Source: Saccharofermentans sp.
GTDB lineage: Bacteria; Bacillota; Clostridia; Saccharofermentanales; Saccharofermentanaceae
Length of the DNA stretch: 64,000 bases
Reading direction: 5' to 3'
Assembly: GCA_024403695.1 (NCBI GenBank)
Contig: JAKSRI010000007.1
Location: 1-64,000, forward strand
Below the pieces are notes generated by a model. It worked only from the letters and a program-made list of their open reading frames with translations, ran no database searches and was not told the DNA's origin. Positions within the stretch are counted from its first letter, which is position 1. The number at the start of each line of letters is the position of its first letter. This document shows, in pieces, positions 7,143 through 16,418 of the stretch. The position numbers and the translations under genes were made by a program.

Positions 7143-7480
7143 TTGATTGTATGCAATTTAATTGTATTTAATGCAATTCCACTTTATAAGTGGCTCACAG
7201 CTAATACAAAGTTTGCTGGTTTCTCTGGCCCTATGTCTCTTATCCTCTCTCCTATCGTTAAGAAGATGGACGAGGTTTCTTCCACATTAACTCACACGGT
7301 GGTGCAGAACCATGTCCTTTCTCACCATACTCAGACATTAATGTTATAGAGACATCCCTTAGAGATGCCCTTAAATCCAAGCTCTTTAGAGCACTTCAGG
7401 AGCAGGGACTTCTTAATGAGGATCACGCTGGCGGTTGCATTCTTTTTGAGAAGCGCGAACAGGTCGAACACTTAATCTAA
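7143..7480 (+). pseudogene. Remnant of a SPASM-type radical-SAM protein (frameshifted C-terminus)
   Basis: In one frame from about 7262 to the stop at 7480 the sequence reads as the C-terminal tail of a radical-SAM/SPASM protein: a GRGFFHINSHGGAEPCPFSP segment, a YSD motif, then GLLNEDHAGGCILFEKRE before the stop. That frame is closed upstream by a stop at 7259-7261, while a different frame is open from 7143 to about 7349. No CX3CX2C core is present anywhere nearby. So only the tail survives and it is out of frame with what precedes it. This explains the otherwise gene-poor stretch 7082-7500. The N-terminal fragment is too degraded to identify. Confidence 0.7.
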
Positions 7481-7487
7481 ATAATTA

Positions 7488-7496
7488 TGCTATACT
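7488..7496 (+). promoter_or_regulatory. Extended -10 promoter of the glycosyltransferase operon
   Basis: TGC TATACT, an extended -10 (TG at 7488-7489, hexamer 7491-7496). The ATG of the first glycosyltransferase starts at 7503, 7 bases after the hexamer, with no Shine-Dalgarno. This predicts a leaderless message. Confidence 0.6.
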
Positions 7497-7502
7497 ACCT
7501 CT

Positions 7503-8453
7503 ATGATTAAAGAACCATTAATATCAATTATCATCCCTGTTTATAATATGGAAAGGTATTTAAGTGAATGCCTTAATTCACTTATTGCGCAAACGTATAA
7601 GTGCATAGAGATATTATGTATTGATGATGGTTCCACAGATAATTCCTTAACTATTCTGAAAGAGTATTCCGCGAAGGATTCTCGAGTTATAGTAATTTCA
7701 CAGCAGAACCAGGGACCACTAATTGCCCGCAGCAACGGCCTTAAGGAAATGCATGGTAAATATTTTTTCTTTATCGATGCAGATGACTATCTCGAGACAA
7801 ATGCTCTAGAAACTCTTTATTCCCGAATGGAAGCAGACGGCACTAATATAGCTTTTTCGAATTTTATTCATAACGGCAAAATGAATTTTAAATTCAAGAA
7901 AAGCATTCTCACTGTAGACGAGGTGTTGACGGATGTCCTTGATGGTCAGGCGTGGATGTTTCCATGCTGGGGAATGCTAATTAATAAGTGCCAGATAGAT
8001 AACGAATATACCGGTTATCATTTATGCGAAGATGAACTTTATGCTTTGGATTTGTTTATAGATACAGATAAAGTATCTTTTGTTGATACTCCACTTATTT
8101 TCTACAGACACTTTAGCAGTCACCGTCCTAACAAGGGCAATGATTACTATTATCAAGGATATCAGGCTGCCAATCAGTTCTATGAAATAATCTCAACAGA
8201 CAGACCACATCTTAAGGAGCATGCAAAAACAAGACTTCTTATGCATACTTTCTTCTGTTATCTGTCCTGTGACACTAAGAAGTTAACCAGCGAACAGGTT
8301 AAGCTGATGACAACCACGGTTAAAACTACAAGAAAATCCGTTCTTGCTAATAAGAACGCATTTTTCAAAATAAAGCTTGCCGCACTTTTATCTTACGCCG
8401 GCATGTGGCTTCCATCTATAGCGTTTAAACTATATGCCAAAATCACGGGGTAA
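7503..8453 (+). CDS. Family 2 glycosyltransferase (first of three)
   Basis: 316 residues, GT-A fold. The N-terminal nucleotide-sugar part has ISIIIPVYN (8-16), CIDDGSTDNS (40-49) and the DXD-type FIDADDY motif near residue 95. The C-terminal 200 residues are helical and hold no predicted membrane span, though a weakly hydrophobic stretch lies near the end. Such enzymes add sugars to lipid-linked or protein-linked acceptors at the cytoplasmic face. It is first in a three-gene set with 2-base gaps, so translation is probably coupled. The sugar and acceptor cannot be inferred. No ribosome site precedes the ATG; see the promoter at 7488-7496. Confidence 0.92.
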   Translation: MIKEPLISIIIPVYNMERYLSECLNSLIAQTYKCIEILCIDDGSTDNSLTILKEYSAKDSRVIVISQQNQGPLIARSNGLKEMHGKYFFFIDADDYLETNALETLYSRMEADGTNIAFSNFIHNGKMNFKFKKSILTVDEVLTDVLDGQAWMFPCWGMLINKCQIDNEYTGYHLCEDELYALDLFIDTDKVSFVDTPLIFYRHFSSHRPNKGNDYYYQGYQAANQFYEIISTDRPHLKEHAKTRLLMHTFFCYLSCDTKKLTSEQVKLMTTTVKTTRKSVLANKNAFFKIKLAALLSYAGMWLPSIAFKLYAKITG

Positions 8454-8455
8454 GT

Positions 8456-9445
8456 ATGGCACCACTTGTTAGCGTAATTATTCCTGTTTATAACGTAGCA
8501 GATTATTTGGAACACTGTGTAACCTCAGTGAGAAACCAGATTTATAAAAATCTGGAAATAATATTGGTTGACGACGGTTCTTCAGACAACTGCCCCGCGT
8601 TATGTGATAACTACGCCAAGGAAGACAATCGCATTAAGGTGATCCACAAAGAAAACGGGGGGCTGTCCTGCGCACGAAATGCTGGGCTTGAGGTGGCCAC
8701 CGGTGACTTAATTGCTTTCGTAGACTCTGACGACTACGTTCACCCTGAATACATCTCCCGTCTTTATGACATGATGGCCAAAAGCGGTGCTGGTATCGCC
8801 ATTTGTAATTTCCGTAAAATCTATAGCAACAGTCTGGTCTTTAATTATCCGCAGATTCCTTCAAGCGACTACATTACCATGGATTACCAAAAGGCTCTGG
8901 ATGAGCTGGTGGGTTTTAATTCCGTGCAGTATGTGCTCACCTGGAACAAGCTTTATAAGCGCCAGATATTTGATGAATTACGCTTCCCTGTAGGAAAAAT
9001 TTCAGAAGACTTTTATATGTCTTTTAAGGTGCTTCACCTAGCTGGAACTATAGCTATGTCCACTGATCAGCTTTATTATTATTATCTTCGTAAAGGTAGC
9101 ATTATTCATTCCAGAGACAATGTTTCCGACTATAACATCGAGGCGCTAGATGAGTTTGATGAATATACTGAAAAGTTGGGTTTAAACTATAAGGACAAAT
9201 CACTATTCATCAGATGCAACAGCGTAATGGAAGATTATTGGGCTGCATTTAAAAATAAAAACAAACCACGCATGCAGGAAACAGCAGAGACATTTAATAC
9301 ACTTAAGGATAGAATGGATAAAAATGGTGTGCCTCTTAACCACAAAGCCAAGCTGTTTTATTCACACAAAAAGCTGTTTATTTGGGAAAGGGGTCTCATA
9401 GACATCGTCGGAAGTATAAAAATTAAACTTAACTTATACAGGTAA
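8456..9445 (+). CDS. Family 2 glycosyltransferase (second of three)
   Basis: 329 residues with VSVIIPVYN (5-13), LVDDGSSDNC (37-46) and FVDSDDYVHPEY, the UDP-sugar and metal-binding DXD region. The C-terminal half shares LTWNKLYKR, EDFYMSF, LYYYYLRK and VMEDYWAAFK with the next gene, showing that the two are tandem paralogues that have since diverged. It starts 2 bases after the previous stop with no clear ribosome site of its own, consistent with translational coupling. It is likely involved in surface polysaccharide or glycoconjugate synthesis. The donor is unknown. Confidence 0.93.
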   Translation: MAPLVSVIIPVYNVADYLEHCVTSVRNQIYKNLEIILVDDGSSDNCPALCDNYAKEDNRIKVIHKENGGLSCARNAGLEVATGDLIAFVDSDDYVHPEYISRLYDMMAKSGAGIAICNFRKIYSNSLVFNYPQIPSSDYITMDYQKALDELVGFNSVQYVLTWNKLYKRQIFDELRFPVGKISEDFYMSFKVLHLAGTIAMSTDQLYYYYLRKGSIIHSRDNVSDYNIEALDEFDEYTEKLGLNYKDKSLFIRCNSVMEDYWAAFKNKNKPRMQETAETFNTLKDRMDKNGVPLNHKAKLFYSHKKLFIWERGLIDIVGSIKIKLNLYR

Positions 9446-9447
9446 AA

Positions 9448-10494
9448 ATGACTGGTCCATTAATTAGTGTAATCATACCTATATATAACGCTGAAAAGTA
9501 TCTGAGACATGCCGTTGATTCGGTTATAAATCAGACTTATTCCAACCTGGAAATAATACTAATTAATGATAATTCTAGCGACAGTTCACTTAGTATCTGT
9601 GAATCCTATAATGACTCCAGAATAAAGATAATCAGCAATACTCATAGCCTGGGTGCAGCTGGCGCTCGTAATAAAGCACTGGATATATTTACTGGAGAAT
9701 ATGTCGCATTTGTTGATGCCGACGACTATGTTCACCCTGAGTTTATCGAACAGCTATATAAAGCCCTTGTTGATGACAATGCGGACATTTCTTGTTGTAG
9801 CTTTATTCGCACATTTAAAAATAGCGACGACTTCGCCTTCCCTTCCAGCGAAGTCAAAAACAAAACCATTATGAGTGGAATCGACGCCGCTCTTAACATG
9901 GTCGATTACAAATCCATGTTCTATGTGGTTTTCTGGAATAAGCTTTATAAGAAGTGCATTTGGGATACTCTGAGACTTCCTACTGGAAAAAGAGCAGAAG
10001 ATTTTTATACCTCGTATTCTTTCCTTTCTCAGGCATCCAAGGTCGTTGTTATAGACTCCGCACTCTACTATTACTATCAGCAAAAGAAAAGCGTTATGCA
10101 TGTCTTTGATGATTTTTCCATTTATATGGAGGAAGCACTGGACGGATTCGAGATATTTCTTGATGAACATATATCCGATCAGGATAAACATAAAAAATAC
10201 TCAGATCTCGCGCTTATTTTCAGATGCGATACCGTAGTAGAGGATTATTGGAAAGCGTGCAAGAAAAAAGATAAGGCACGTGTAGATGAAACACGTGCCA
10301 GAGCATTAGTTCTAATAAATGAAATGGAAAAGCGACTTATTCCATTAAGAATAAAGTTCAAGCTCTTTTCTTCCAGCCAGCTTTTGTATAAAATTGGCAG
10401 ACTCTTAATCGATATAAAAGAATCTGTTGATATCACTTTGAAAAAAGATTACGCTGGAACTATTTTCACACCATCTTCTTCACAAGATTCTTAA
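9448..10494 (+). CDS. Family 2 glycosyltransferase (third of three)
   Basis: 348 residues, with ISVIIPIYN (6-14), LINDNSSDSS (38-47; the usual DDGS is changed to NDNS) and FVDADDYVHPEF. The C-terminal part is paralogous to the preceding gene (VFWNKLYKK, EDFYTSY, LYYYYQQK, VVEDYWKACK), pointing to tandem duplication. The second acidic position of the first motif is Asn rather than Asp, so nucleotide binding may differ, but the metal-binding DADD is intact. Its 3' end overlaps by 29 bases the convergent membrane-protein gene at 10466. Confidence 0.92.
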   Translation: MTGPLISVIIPIYNAEKYLRHAVDSVINQTYSNLEIILINDNSSDSSLSICESYNDSRIKIISNTHSLGAAGARNKALDIFTGEYVAFVDADDYVHPEFIEQLYKALVDDNADISCCSFIRTFKNSDDFAFPSSEVKNKTIMSGIDAALNMVDYKSMFYVVFWNKLYKKCIWDTLRLPTGKRAEDFYTSYSFLSQASKVVVIDSALYYYYQQKKSVMHVFDDFSIYMEEALDGFEIFLDEHISDQDKHKKYSDLALIFRCDTVVEDYWKACKKKDKARVDETRARALVLINEMEKRLIPLRIKFKLFSSSQLLYKIGRLLIDIKESVDITLKKDYAGTIFTPSSSQDS

Positions 10495-11131
10495 TCCACT
10501 TCTCGTTGAATGGCATAAAAATACCCGCTACAGGACCCACTACAAAAGCACAAATAATTGTGCCTAATCCAACTGTGCCGCCAAGAATAAATCCAGTACC
10601 CGCAAATACGAGATCGACAATGACTCTCATAATGCTGAACTTAAACTTCAGCTTGTCACTAATAACGATAGCAACAAGATCGTTAGGACCCGTTCCCGCT
10701 TCTGACTTGATAACGATAGTCATACCAAATGCAAGTATCGCACATCCAATTACATTAACAACAACCTTTACAGGAAGCGAGATATCTCCTGCAAATAACG
10801 GTCCAAGAATCCAGTTAAAGAAATCAATAATCGGACCTCCGCATACCATACAAAGAATCGTTCCGATCTTCACATATTTACGATCGACTATAAGCAAAAT
10901 TGCGATAATTAGAAAACAAATAATGATATGGACTCTTCCATGGGTCAGAAGGCCCGCTATTCCAGATGGTAAAAGTGCACTCTTGCGGAATAATCCCTGA
11001 ATAAGAACATTAAATGGATCAGATCCAATATCTGCCAACAGAAACAATGTAACGCCAAGGTGAGCGATAGTTAGTCCTACCAACAATATAACTACTCTGA
11101 TAAGGAGCTCTTTAAGCTTTTCTTTTCTCAT
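10466..11131 (-). CDS. YczE/YyaS/YitT-family membrane protein
   Basis: 221 residues from ATG 11131 (GAGGG five bases upstream). A longer frame to 11173 begins inside a strong hairpin and is less likely. There are five or six hydrophobic segments, with the conserved GLTIAHLGVTLFLLADIGSD start and the SEAGTGPNDLVAIVI motif typical of YczE/YitT-like integral membrane proteins. The biochemical function of the family is unknown; a transport or membrane-homeostasis role is usually proposed. It is convergent with the glycosyltransferase operon and downstream of the mmsB gene on the same strand, from which it is separated by a terminator-like hairpin. Confidence 0.88.
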   Translation of the reverse strand: MRKEKLKELLIRVVILLVGLTIAHLGVTLFLLADIGSDPFNVLIQGLFRKSALLPSGIAGLLTHGRVHIIICFLIIAILLIVDRKYVKIGTILCMVCGGPIIDFFNWILGPLFAGDISLPVKVVVNVIGCAILAFGMTIVIKSEAGTGPNDLVAIVISDKLKFKFSIMRVIVDLVFAGTGFILGGTVGLGTIICAFVVGPVAGIFMPFNEKWIKNLVKKMV

Positions 11132-11174
11132 ACTTACCCTCATGATTTTGAATAACCTAATTTTATATATCATA

Positions 11175-11211
11175 AAGGCGCATCGTTGGGGAGGGAGATA
11201 CGATGCGCCTT
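11175..11211 (-). terminator. Terminator-like hairpin after mmsB
   Basis: A perfect 12-base stem, AAGGCGCATCGT (11175-11186) with ACGATGCGCCTT (11200-11211), around a 13-base loop. On the minus strand it follows the mmsB stop by about 40 bases. The run after the stem (TTTATGATAT) is only moderately U-rich, so it may be a leaky terminator between mmsB and the YczE-type gene. Confidence 0.6.
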
Positions 11212-11252
11212 ATGATAAAGGTATTAAAATAACAAAATGAAGTTATGCAATA

Positions 11253-12443
11253 TTAATTCTTAGCGATGAGCTTACCACCACGCTTAGATACTACGTCAAA
11301 GATAACAGCTGCAAGAAGAACTGCACCCTTAACAACCTTACACCAGTCCTGAGATACACCCAAGAGGAACATACCCATGTTGATAACACCCATGAGGATA
11401 GCACCAATGATAACGCCAGGAACTGTTCCGATTCCACCGTAAGCGGAAGCACCACCGATAAAGCAAGCACCGATAGCATCCATTTCGTACTGGTTACCAG
11501 CTGTTGGCTGAGCAGATGAAAGTCTTGCCATTGTAACCATTGCTGCTACAGCAGAAAGGAGACCCATATTTGTGTAAGCAAGGAAGTAAACCTTGTTTGT
11601 GTTAATACCAGAAAGCTTTGTAGCCTTCTCGTTACCACCTACAGCATAGAATGTACGACCTGTAACTGTATTAGATGTGATGTAACCATAAATAAGAACT
11701 ACAGCCATGATCCAGATGAGAACTGTAGGGAAACCTCTATCGAGAGAAAGCTCAGTGATGATCCACATAATTGCTGCTGCAACAGGGATAATCTTAAGAA
11801 GGAATGCTGACATCTTCTCAGCCTCGTAACCCTTCTTCTTACGAGCTACTCTAGACTTAATCTGGAGAATAATATAAATAACTGTAGCAATTACACCAAT
11901 AAGGAAGCATGTAAGGTTAAATCCTTCAATTCCAAATACATCTGGAACATAGCACTCTCTACCACCACCGAATACCTTAAGGAATCCTGTTTCCTCAGAA
12001 AGAGGAATAGATGTTGCGTCGAGTACAACGTTACTCAATCCACGGAAGGCAAGCATTCCAGCGAGTGTTACGATAAATGGAGGGATTCTTACATAAGCAA
12101 TCCAGAAAGCCTGGAAGGCACCAATGAGTGCACCAACAATTGCCATCGCAATTACTGCGAGAACTGGATTCCATCCCTGCTTAACCATCAATGTGGCACC
12201 AATAGCGCCTGTAAAACAAACAATTGATCCAACAGAAAGATCGATATTACCACCAGTTAAGATACACAAAAGCATACCGGCAGCAAGAATAAATACATAA
12301 GCATTCTGTGAAATAAGGCTTGTAATATTCATTGGAAGAAGAATATTACCACCTGTAAGACCTGTGAATAAACCAAGTACACAGAAAAGCACGATAATCA
12401 TCGCATATTTCTTTAAAAATACGGCTGTTTTATTTTCGCCCAT
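11253..12443 (-). CDS. mmsB: Multiple-monosaccharide ABC transporter, permease
   Basis: 396 residues with about ten hydrophobic segments. It belongs to the BPD_transp_2 class (XylH/GguB-like), recognisable from GMLLCILTGGNIDLSVGSI and IPPFIVTLAGMLAFRGLSNV. A longer cytoplasmic loop with an RKKKGYEAEKM segment near residues 195-210 is normal for the XylH/GguB type. It forms the membrane channel for pentose/hexose uptake with the ATPase at 12458 and the binding lipoprotein at 14130. The gap to the ATPase gene is 14 bases, so they are co-translated. Confidence 0.95.
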   Translation of the reverse strand: MGENKTAVFLKKYAMIIVLFCVLGLFTGLTGGNILLPMNITSLISQNAYVFILAAGMLLCILTGGNIDLSVGSIVCFTGAIGATLMVKQGWNPVLAVIAMAIVGALIGAFQAFWIAYVRIPPFIVTLAGMLAFRGLSNVVLDATSIPLSEETGFLKVFGGGRECYVPDVFGIEGFNLTCFLIGVIATVIYIILQIKSRVARKKKGYEAEKMSAFLLKIIPVAAAIMWIITELSLDRGFPTVLIWIMAVVLIYGYITSNTVTGRTFYAVGGNEKATKLSGINTNKVYFLAYTNMGLLSAVAAMVTMARLSSAQPTAGNQYEMDAIGACFIGGASAYGGIGTVPGVIIGAILMGVINMGMFLLGVSQDWCKVVKGAVLLAAVIFDVVSKRGGKLIAKN

Positions 12444-12457
12444 TTTCCTAAGCTCCT

Positions 12458-13999
12458 TTACTTACTACTAGAATTCAAAATACAGGACATAATCTTTTCC
12501 TGTGATGCATCTGCTGCATCCATCTCGCCAACAATTCTTCCTTCATTCATGACATATACTCTATCGCACATACCAAGAACTTCTGGAAGCTCAGAAGAAA
12601 TCATAATTACTGACTTTCCTTCTGCTACAAGCTGATTAATGATGCAGTAAATCTCATACTTGGCACCAACATCGATACCTCTTGTTGGTTCATCAAGAAT
12701 AAGAACATCTGGATCTGTGAACATCCACTTTGCAAGAAGAACTTTCTGCTGGTTACCACCAGAAAGATTACCTACATTCTGTTCTACAGATGGACACTTT
12801 GTTCTAAGTTTCTCTTTGTACTCTACCGCTACCTGATACTCTTTATCCTTATCGATAACAGAATTCTTACTTACACCCTTAAGGTTAGCAAGTGTAGTAT
12901 TAATCTTGATTGGGTTACTAAGAATAAGACCATTACCCTTACGATCCTCAGTAACATAAGCAAGCTTATGAGCAATAGCGTCTTCAACATTCTTAAAGGA
13001 TACTTCTTCGCCCTTCATAATGAGCTTGCCAGAAATATTCTCTCCATAGCTCTTGCCAAATACGCTCATGGCAAGCTCTGTACGTCCAGCACCCATAAGT
13101 CCTGAAATACCTACAACCTCACCACGCTTTACGTTGATTGATACGTTATCAACAACCTTCTGCTCCATATAAAGTGGGTGATAAACATTCCAGTCCTTAA
13201 CTTCGAGCATTACTTCCCCAATCTTTGGCTCACGCTTAGGGAATCGGTCTGTAAGTTCACGACCTACCATTCCCTTGATAATTCTATCCTCAGAGAAATC
13301 GTCTACACCCTTTACAAGAGTCTCAATTGTGGAACCATCTCTGATAACAGTAATCTTGTCTGCTACGTAAGAAACCTCATTAAGCTTATGAGTGATGATA
13401 ATTGATGTCATTCCCTGCTCTTTAAACTTAAGAAGCAAATCAAGGAGTGCCTTTGAATCTTCTTCGTTAAGTGAAGAAGTTGGCTCATCCAATATTAATA
13501 ACTTGGCATCCTTTGCAAGTGCTTTTGCAATCTCAACCAACTGCTGTTTTCCAACTCCAATATCCTTAATAAGTGTCTCAGATGAATCCTTAAGACCAAC
13601 AATCTTCAGATACTCTGTAGCCTTACTATGGGTTTCATTCCAGTCAATCTTAATCTTGGAACCTCTCTCGTTACCGAGGAACATATTCTCACCGATTGAC
13701 ATGTATGGGATAAGTGCAAGCTCCTGGTGAATAATTACGATACCCTTTGCTTCACTATCTTTAATCTTCTGAAAGTTACATACTTCGCCGTTATAAACGA
13801 TGTCACCTTCATAACTTCCGAATGGATAAATACCGCTAAGTACGTTCATAAGTGTAGACTTACCGGCACCATTCTCACCAACTAATGCGTGAATCTCGCC
13901 TTTTTTAACCTGTAAATTTACATTATCAAGTGCTTTTACGCCAGGGAAGGTTTTGGTGATATTTTTCATTTCCAATATGTAGTCACTATTAGAACCCAA
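12458..13999 (-). CDS. mmsA: Multiple-monosaccharide ABC transporter, ATP-binding protein
   Basis: 513 residues starting at TTG 13999, chosen because AAGGAGG lies six bases upstream; a longer frame from 14038 would include that ribosome site. It has two tandem ABC domains. The first has Walker [23 protein letters not shown] as signature region and Walker [12 protein letters not shown]. The second has the degenerate Walker A GLMGAGRT normal for this family, signature LSGGNQQKV and [13 protein letters not shown]. This is the RbsA/MglA/GguA type that energises sugar import. A strong 11-base-stem hairpin (14045-14071) separates it from the binding-protein gene. Confidence 0.96.
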   Translation of the reverse strand: MGSNSDYILEMKNITKTFPGVKALDNVNLQVKKGEIHALVGENGAGKSTLMNVLSGIYPFGSYEGDIVYNGEVCNFQKIKDSEAKGIVIIHQELALIPYMSIGENMFLGNERGSKIKIDWNETHSKATEYLKIVGLKDSSETLIKDIGVGKQQLVEIAKALAKDAKLLILDEPTSSLNEEDSKALLDLLLKFKEQGMTSIIITHKLNEVSYVADKITVIRDGSTIETLVKGVDDFSEDRIIKGMVGRELTDRFPKREPKIGEVMLEVKDWNVYHPLYMEQKVVDNVSINVKRGEVVGISGLMGAGRTELAMSVFGKSYGENISGKLIMKGEEVSFKNVEDAIAHKLAYVTEDRKGNGLILSNPIKINTTLANLKGVSKNSVIDKDKEYQVAVEYKEKLRTKCPSVEQNVGNLSGGNQQKVLLAKWMFTDPDVLILDEPTRGIDVGAKYEIYCIINQLVAEGKSVIMISSELPEVLGMCDRVYVMNEGRIVGEMDAADASQEKIMSCILNSSSK

Positions 14000-14044
14000 A
14001 TTGTATCCCTCCTTACTATTGTAGTTATGCTTTTTCAAAGAATA

Positions 14045-14071
14045 GCAGGTGGAGAAAACCTCTCCACCTGC
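14045..14071 (-). promoter_or_regulatory. Intercistronic hairpin between chvE and mmsA
   Basis: A perfect inverted repeat, GCAGGTGGAGA (14045-14055) and TCTCCACCTGC (14061-14071), with a 5-base loop. It has no U tract on the minus strand (TATTCTTT follows), so it is less a terminator than an RNA-stability or processing hairpin, which often keeps the binding-protein message in excess over the membrane components. Confidence 0.6.
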
Positions 14072-14129
14072 ACATCCTAATTTTTAAAATGAATTTGTGG
14101 ATTTAATATAGATTAAATCAGTTACCAAA

Positions 14130-15188
14130 TTACTTAAGCTGATCTGCTGTGTAATAACCAGAATCTACAAGGAGTTCCTCGTAGTTGTTGATATCAGCAA
14201 ATACTGGCTCACAGAGGTAAGAAGGAACGATTCCCTTACCATTGTCGTATGTCTCTTCGTCGTTAATCTCTGGCTTCTCACCCTTCATGATAGCGTCAAC
14301 CATAGCAACAACCTTATCAGCAAGAGTACGTGTATCCTTAAAGATGGACATTGACTGCTTTCCAGCGATCATGTTCTTAACATTAAGAATGTCACAGTCC
14401 TGACCTGTGATGATAGGCCACTCGCCCTTATAGTTCTGATCCAAAGATGTCTCAACACCATAAGCTGTAGAGTCGTTAGAGCAAAGAACTACGTCAAGAG
14501 GTGTGCCGTCAGCATAGTTTGCAGAAATGATAGCATCCATTCTGTTCTGTGCCTTCTCAGAAGACCACTCAGCTGTAGCTACTTCGTCAAACTTTGTAGA
14601 ACCGGACTTAACAACGAGCTTACCAGACTCAATGTATGGATTAAGAACATCCATAGCACCGCCGTAGAAGTACTTAGCGTTGTTGTCACCTGGGTCACCA
14701 GTAAAGATTTCCATGTTGAATGGGCCAGCTGCGTTATCGAGGTCGAGAGCATCTCTGATGTACTCACCCTGCTTTGTACCTACCATGTAGTTATCAAATG
14801 TTGCATAGTATGTAACAGCATCTGAATTCATAATCAAACGGTCATAAGCAATAACAGGGATTTCCTTTTCCTTTGCCTGCTCAAGAACTGTTCCAAGAGA
14901 ATCACCATCGATGGAAGCAATAACGAGAACCTTACAACCAGAGTTAATCATCTGCTCAATCTGAGATACCTGTGTAGATACATCATTGTTAGCATACTGA
15001 AGGTCAACATCATAGCCAGCTTCCTCGAGCTTAGCCTTCATGTTAGAACCATCCTGATTCCATCTCTGAAGATCCTTTGTTGGCATTGCTACACCAATCT
15101 TCTTGTCGGAGCCTGTCTTTGAACAAGCTGTAAAAGCTGAAAAAGCCATTGCAGCCATCAAGAGCATAGCAACTAATTTCTTCTTCAT
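14130..15188 (-). CDS. chvE: Sugar-binding lipoprotein of the mms transporter (ChvE-like)
   Basis: 352 residues. The signal peptide ends in FTACSK, with Cys22 as probable lipidation site. The mature part is a periplasmic-binding-protein type 1 fold with VAMPTKDLQRWNQDG, an IASIDGDSL segment, VIAYDRLIMNSDAV and GQDCD near the C-terminal lobe, matching the ChvE/XylF family that binds arabinose, xylose, galactose or glucose. A strong ribosome site (AAGGAGG) precedes the ATG. It is the first gene of the transporter unit. About 170 bases upstream hold the terminator of the preceding sensor operon and presumably the transporter promoter, which I could not fix confidently. Confidence 0.95.
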   Translation of the reverse strand: MKKKLVAMLLMAAMAFSAFTACSKTGSDKKIGVAMPTKDLQRWNQDGSNMKAKLEEAGYDVDLQYANNDVSTQVSQIEQMINSGCKVLVIASIDGDSLGTVLEQAKEKEIPVIAYDRLIMNSDAVTYYATFDNYMVGTKQGEYIRDALDLDNAAGPFNMEIFTGDPGDNNAKYFYGGAMDVLNPYIESGKLVVKSGSTKFDEVATAEWSSEKAQNRMDAIISANYADGTPLDVVLCSNDSTAYGVETSLDQNYKGEWPIITGQDCDILNVKNMIAGKQSMSIFKDTRTLADKVVAMVDAIMKGEKPEINDEETYDNGKGIVPSYLCEPVFADINNYEELLVDSGYYTADQLK

Positions 15189-15290
15189 TGTTCTATTCCT
15201 CCTTGAATGAAGTTTTCATGACTACAATCTATCACAAGGTATATAGTAAAAAATTATTATCATCTTCACTTTTTTACCTAGTTAACTAAC

Positions 15291-15338
15291 AAAAAAACAA
15301 GCCCGTATAGCACAAATTTAAAATCGTACTATACGGGC
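15291..15338 (-). terminator. Rho-independent terminator of the sensor/regulator operon
   Basis: Stem GCCCGTATAG (15301-15310) with CTATACGGGC (15329-15338), 10 bp perfect, followed on the minus strand by TTGTTTTTTT. It lies just after the stop of the second sugar-binding lipoprotein and separates that operon from the chvE-mmsA-mmsB transporter. Confidence 0.85.
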
Positions 15339-15359
15339 ATGACAAAAAAATACTATTCG

Positions 15360-16418
15360 TTATTCGTCCTTGTCAGGAATATTAAGATACACATCTTCTC
15401 TTAAATGAAATCCGCTATTAATAATAACTTCATCCATATTATCCTTTGTTACCATAACTGGTTCCAAAGCAATATAAGGAATATCAAATGTACCATCATT
15501 AATTATCTGATAACCTTCTTCCCCACTAATATCCCGTTCTTTAATTAACATAATAGTAAGCTCAGCTGCTCTTTTTGCCAGGTGCTCAACAGGTTTGTAA
15601 ACTGTCATAAGTTGTGTGCCCTCCACAATTCTCTGGCACGCTTCCAGATCTGCATCCTGCCCCACTACAAGAGTGGTTCCTGCCATACGCATTTCGGACA
15701 GGGCTGGTACCACCTGACTCGCCAGATTATCGTTACCACACATAATGGCACTACAGTTCATAACTATTTCTTCATTATCTCTTACGTAATCAGAAGCAAT
15801 TTCAGCCTTCCAGTTTGTGGCGTGAATGGAATCAACAATAGTATTGTTATTAAGTTCCATAACGCCACGGAACCCACTTTCTACAAGGGTAACATTATTA
15901 TCAAGGTCAGATCCTCCGAGCATTAGAACGTTACTGTCAGTTACACCTGCATCAACAAGCGCCTGCCCCATAAGCTGTCCCACGCGCACGTTGTCGAAAG
16001 AAATATAAAGGTCCACATTGGCATCACATATAAGTCTGTCGTAAGCAACTACAATAATGCCTGCGTCCTTGGCTTTTTCAACTGAATCGGCGAGGTCGTA
16101 ACCATCAATAGCAATAATAACAATGGCATCCATCTGCTCCTCAATAAAATAGTCAATCTGTTTCTTCTGAGTGGCCACGTCACCGTTGGCATTCTGCACG
16201 TTTACTTCCGCACCAAGGTCCTTTGCCATGGAAACAAAAACATCTCTGTCTCTCTGCCATCTCTCGATAACAAACGAATCAAAACATACTCCGATTCTGA
16301 TTTTGTTGCTTTGATTACTATTATTTGCATTACCTGGATTATCCACGCTGGAGCATCCCACCATAAACAAAAGCGCAGACACCAATATAATAGAAATTAA
16401 TTTTCTAATCGCTCTCAT
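15360..16418 (-). CDS. Second sugar-binding lipoprotein, ChvE/XylF-like, in the sensor operon
   Basis: 352 residues with a lipoprotein signal (lipobox MVGC, Cys22). The fold is a periplasmic-binding-protein type 1 related to the transporter's own binding protein (shared IAIDGYDL, VVAYDRLICDANVD and VGQDADLEA positions). Its ATG follows the response-regulator TAA directly, so it is co-translated with the two-component system rather than with the transporter. It could present sugar to the sensor kinase complex, or serve the mms transporter with a different affinity; the sequence does not decide. The operon terminator follows. Confidence 0.9.
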   Translation of the reverse strand: MRAIRKLISIILVSALLFMVGCSSVDNPGNANNSNQSNKIRIGVCFDSFVIERWQRDRDVFVSMAKDLGAEVNVQNANGDVATQKKQIDYFIEEQMDAIVIIAIDGYDLADSVEKAKDAGIIVVAYDRLICDANVDLYISFDNVRVGQLMGQALVDAGVTDSNVLMLGGSDLDNNVTLVESGFRGVMELNNNTIVDSIHATNWKAEIASDYVRDNEEIVMNCSAIMCGNDNLASQVVPALSEMRMAGTTLVVGQDADLEACQRIVEGTQLMTVYKPVEHLAKRAAELTIMLIKERDISGEEGYQIINDGTFDIPYIALEPVMVTKDNMDEVIINSGFHLREDVYLNIPDKDE

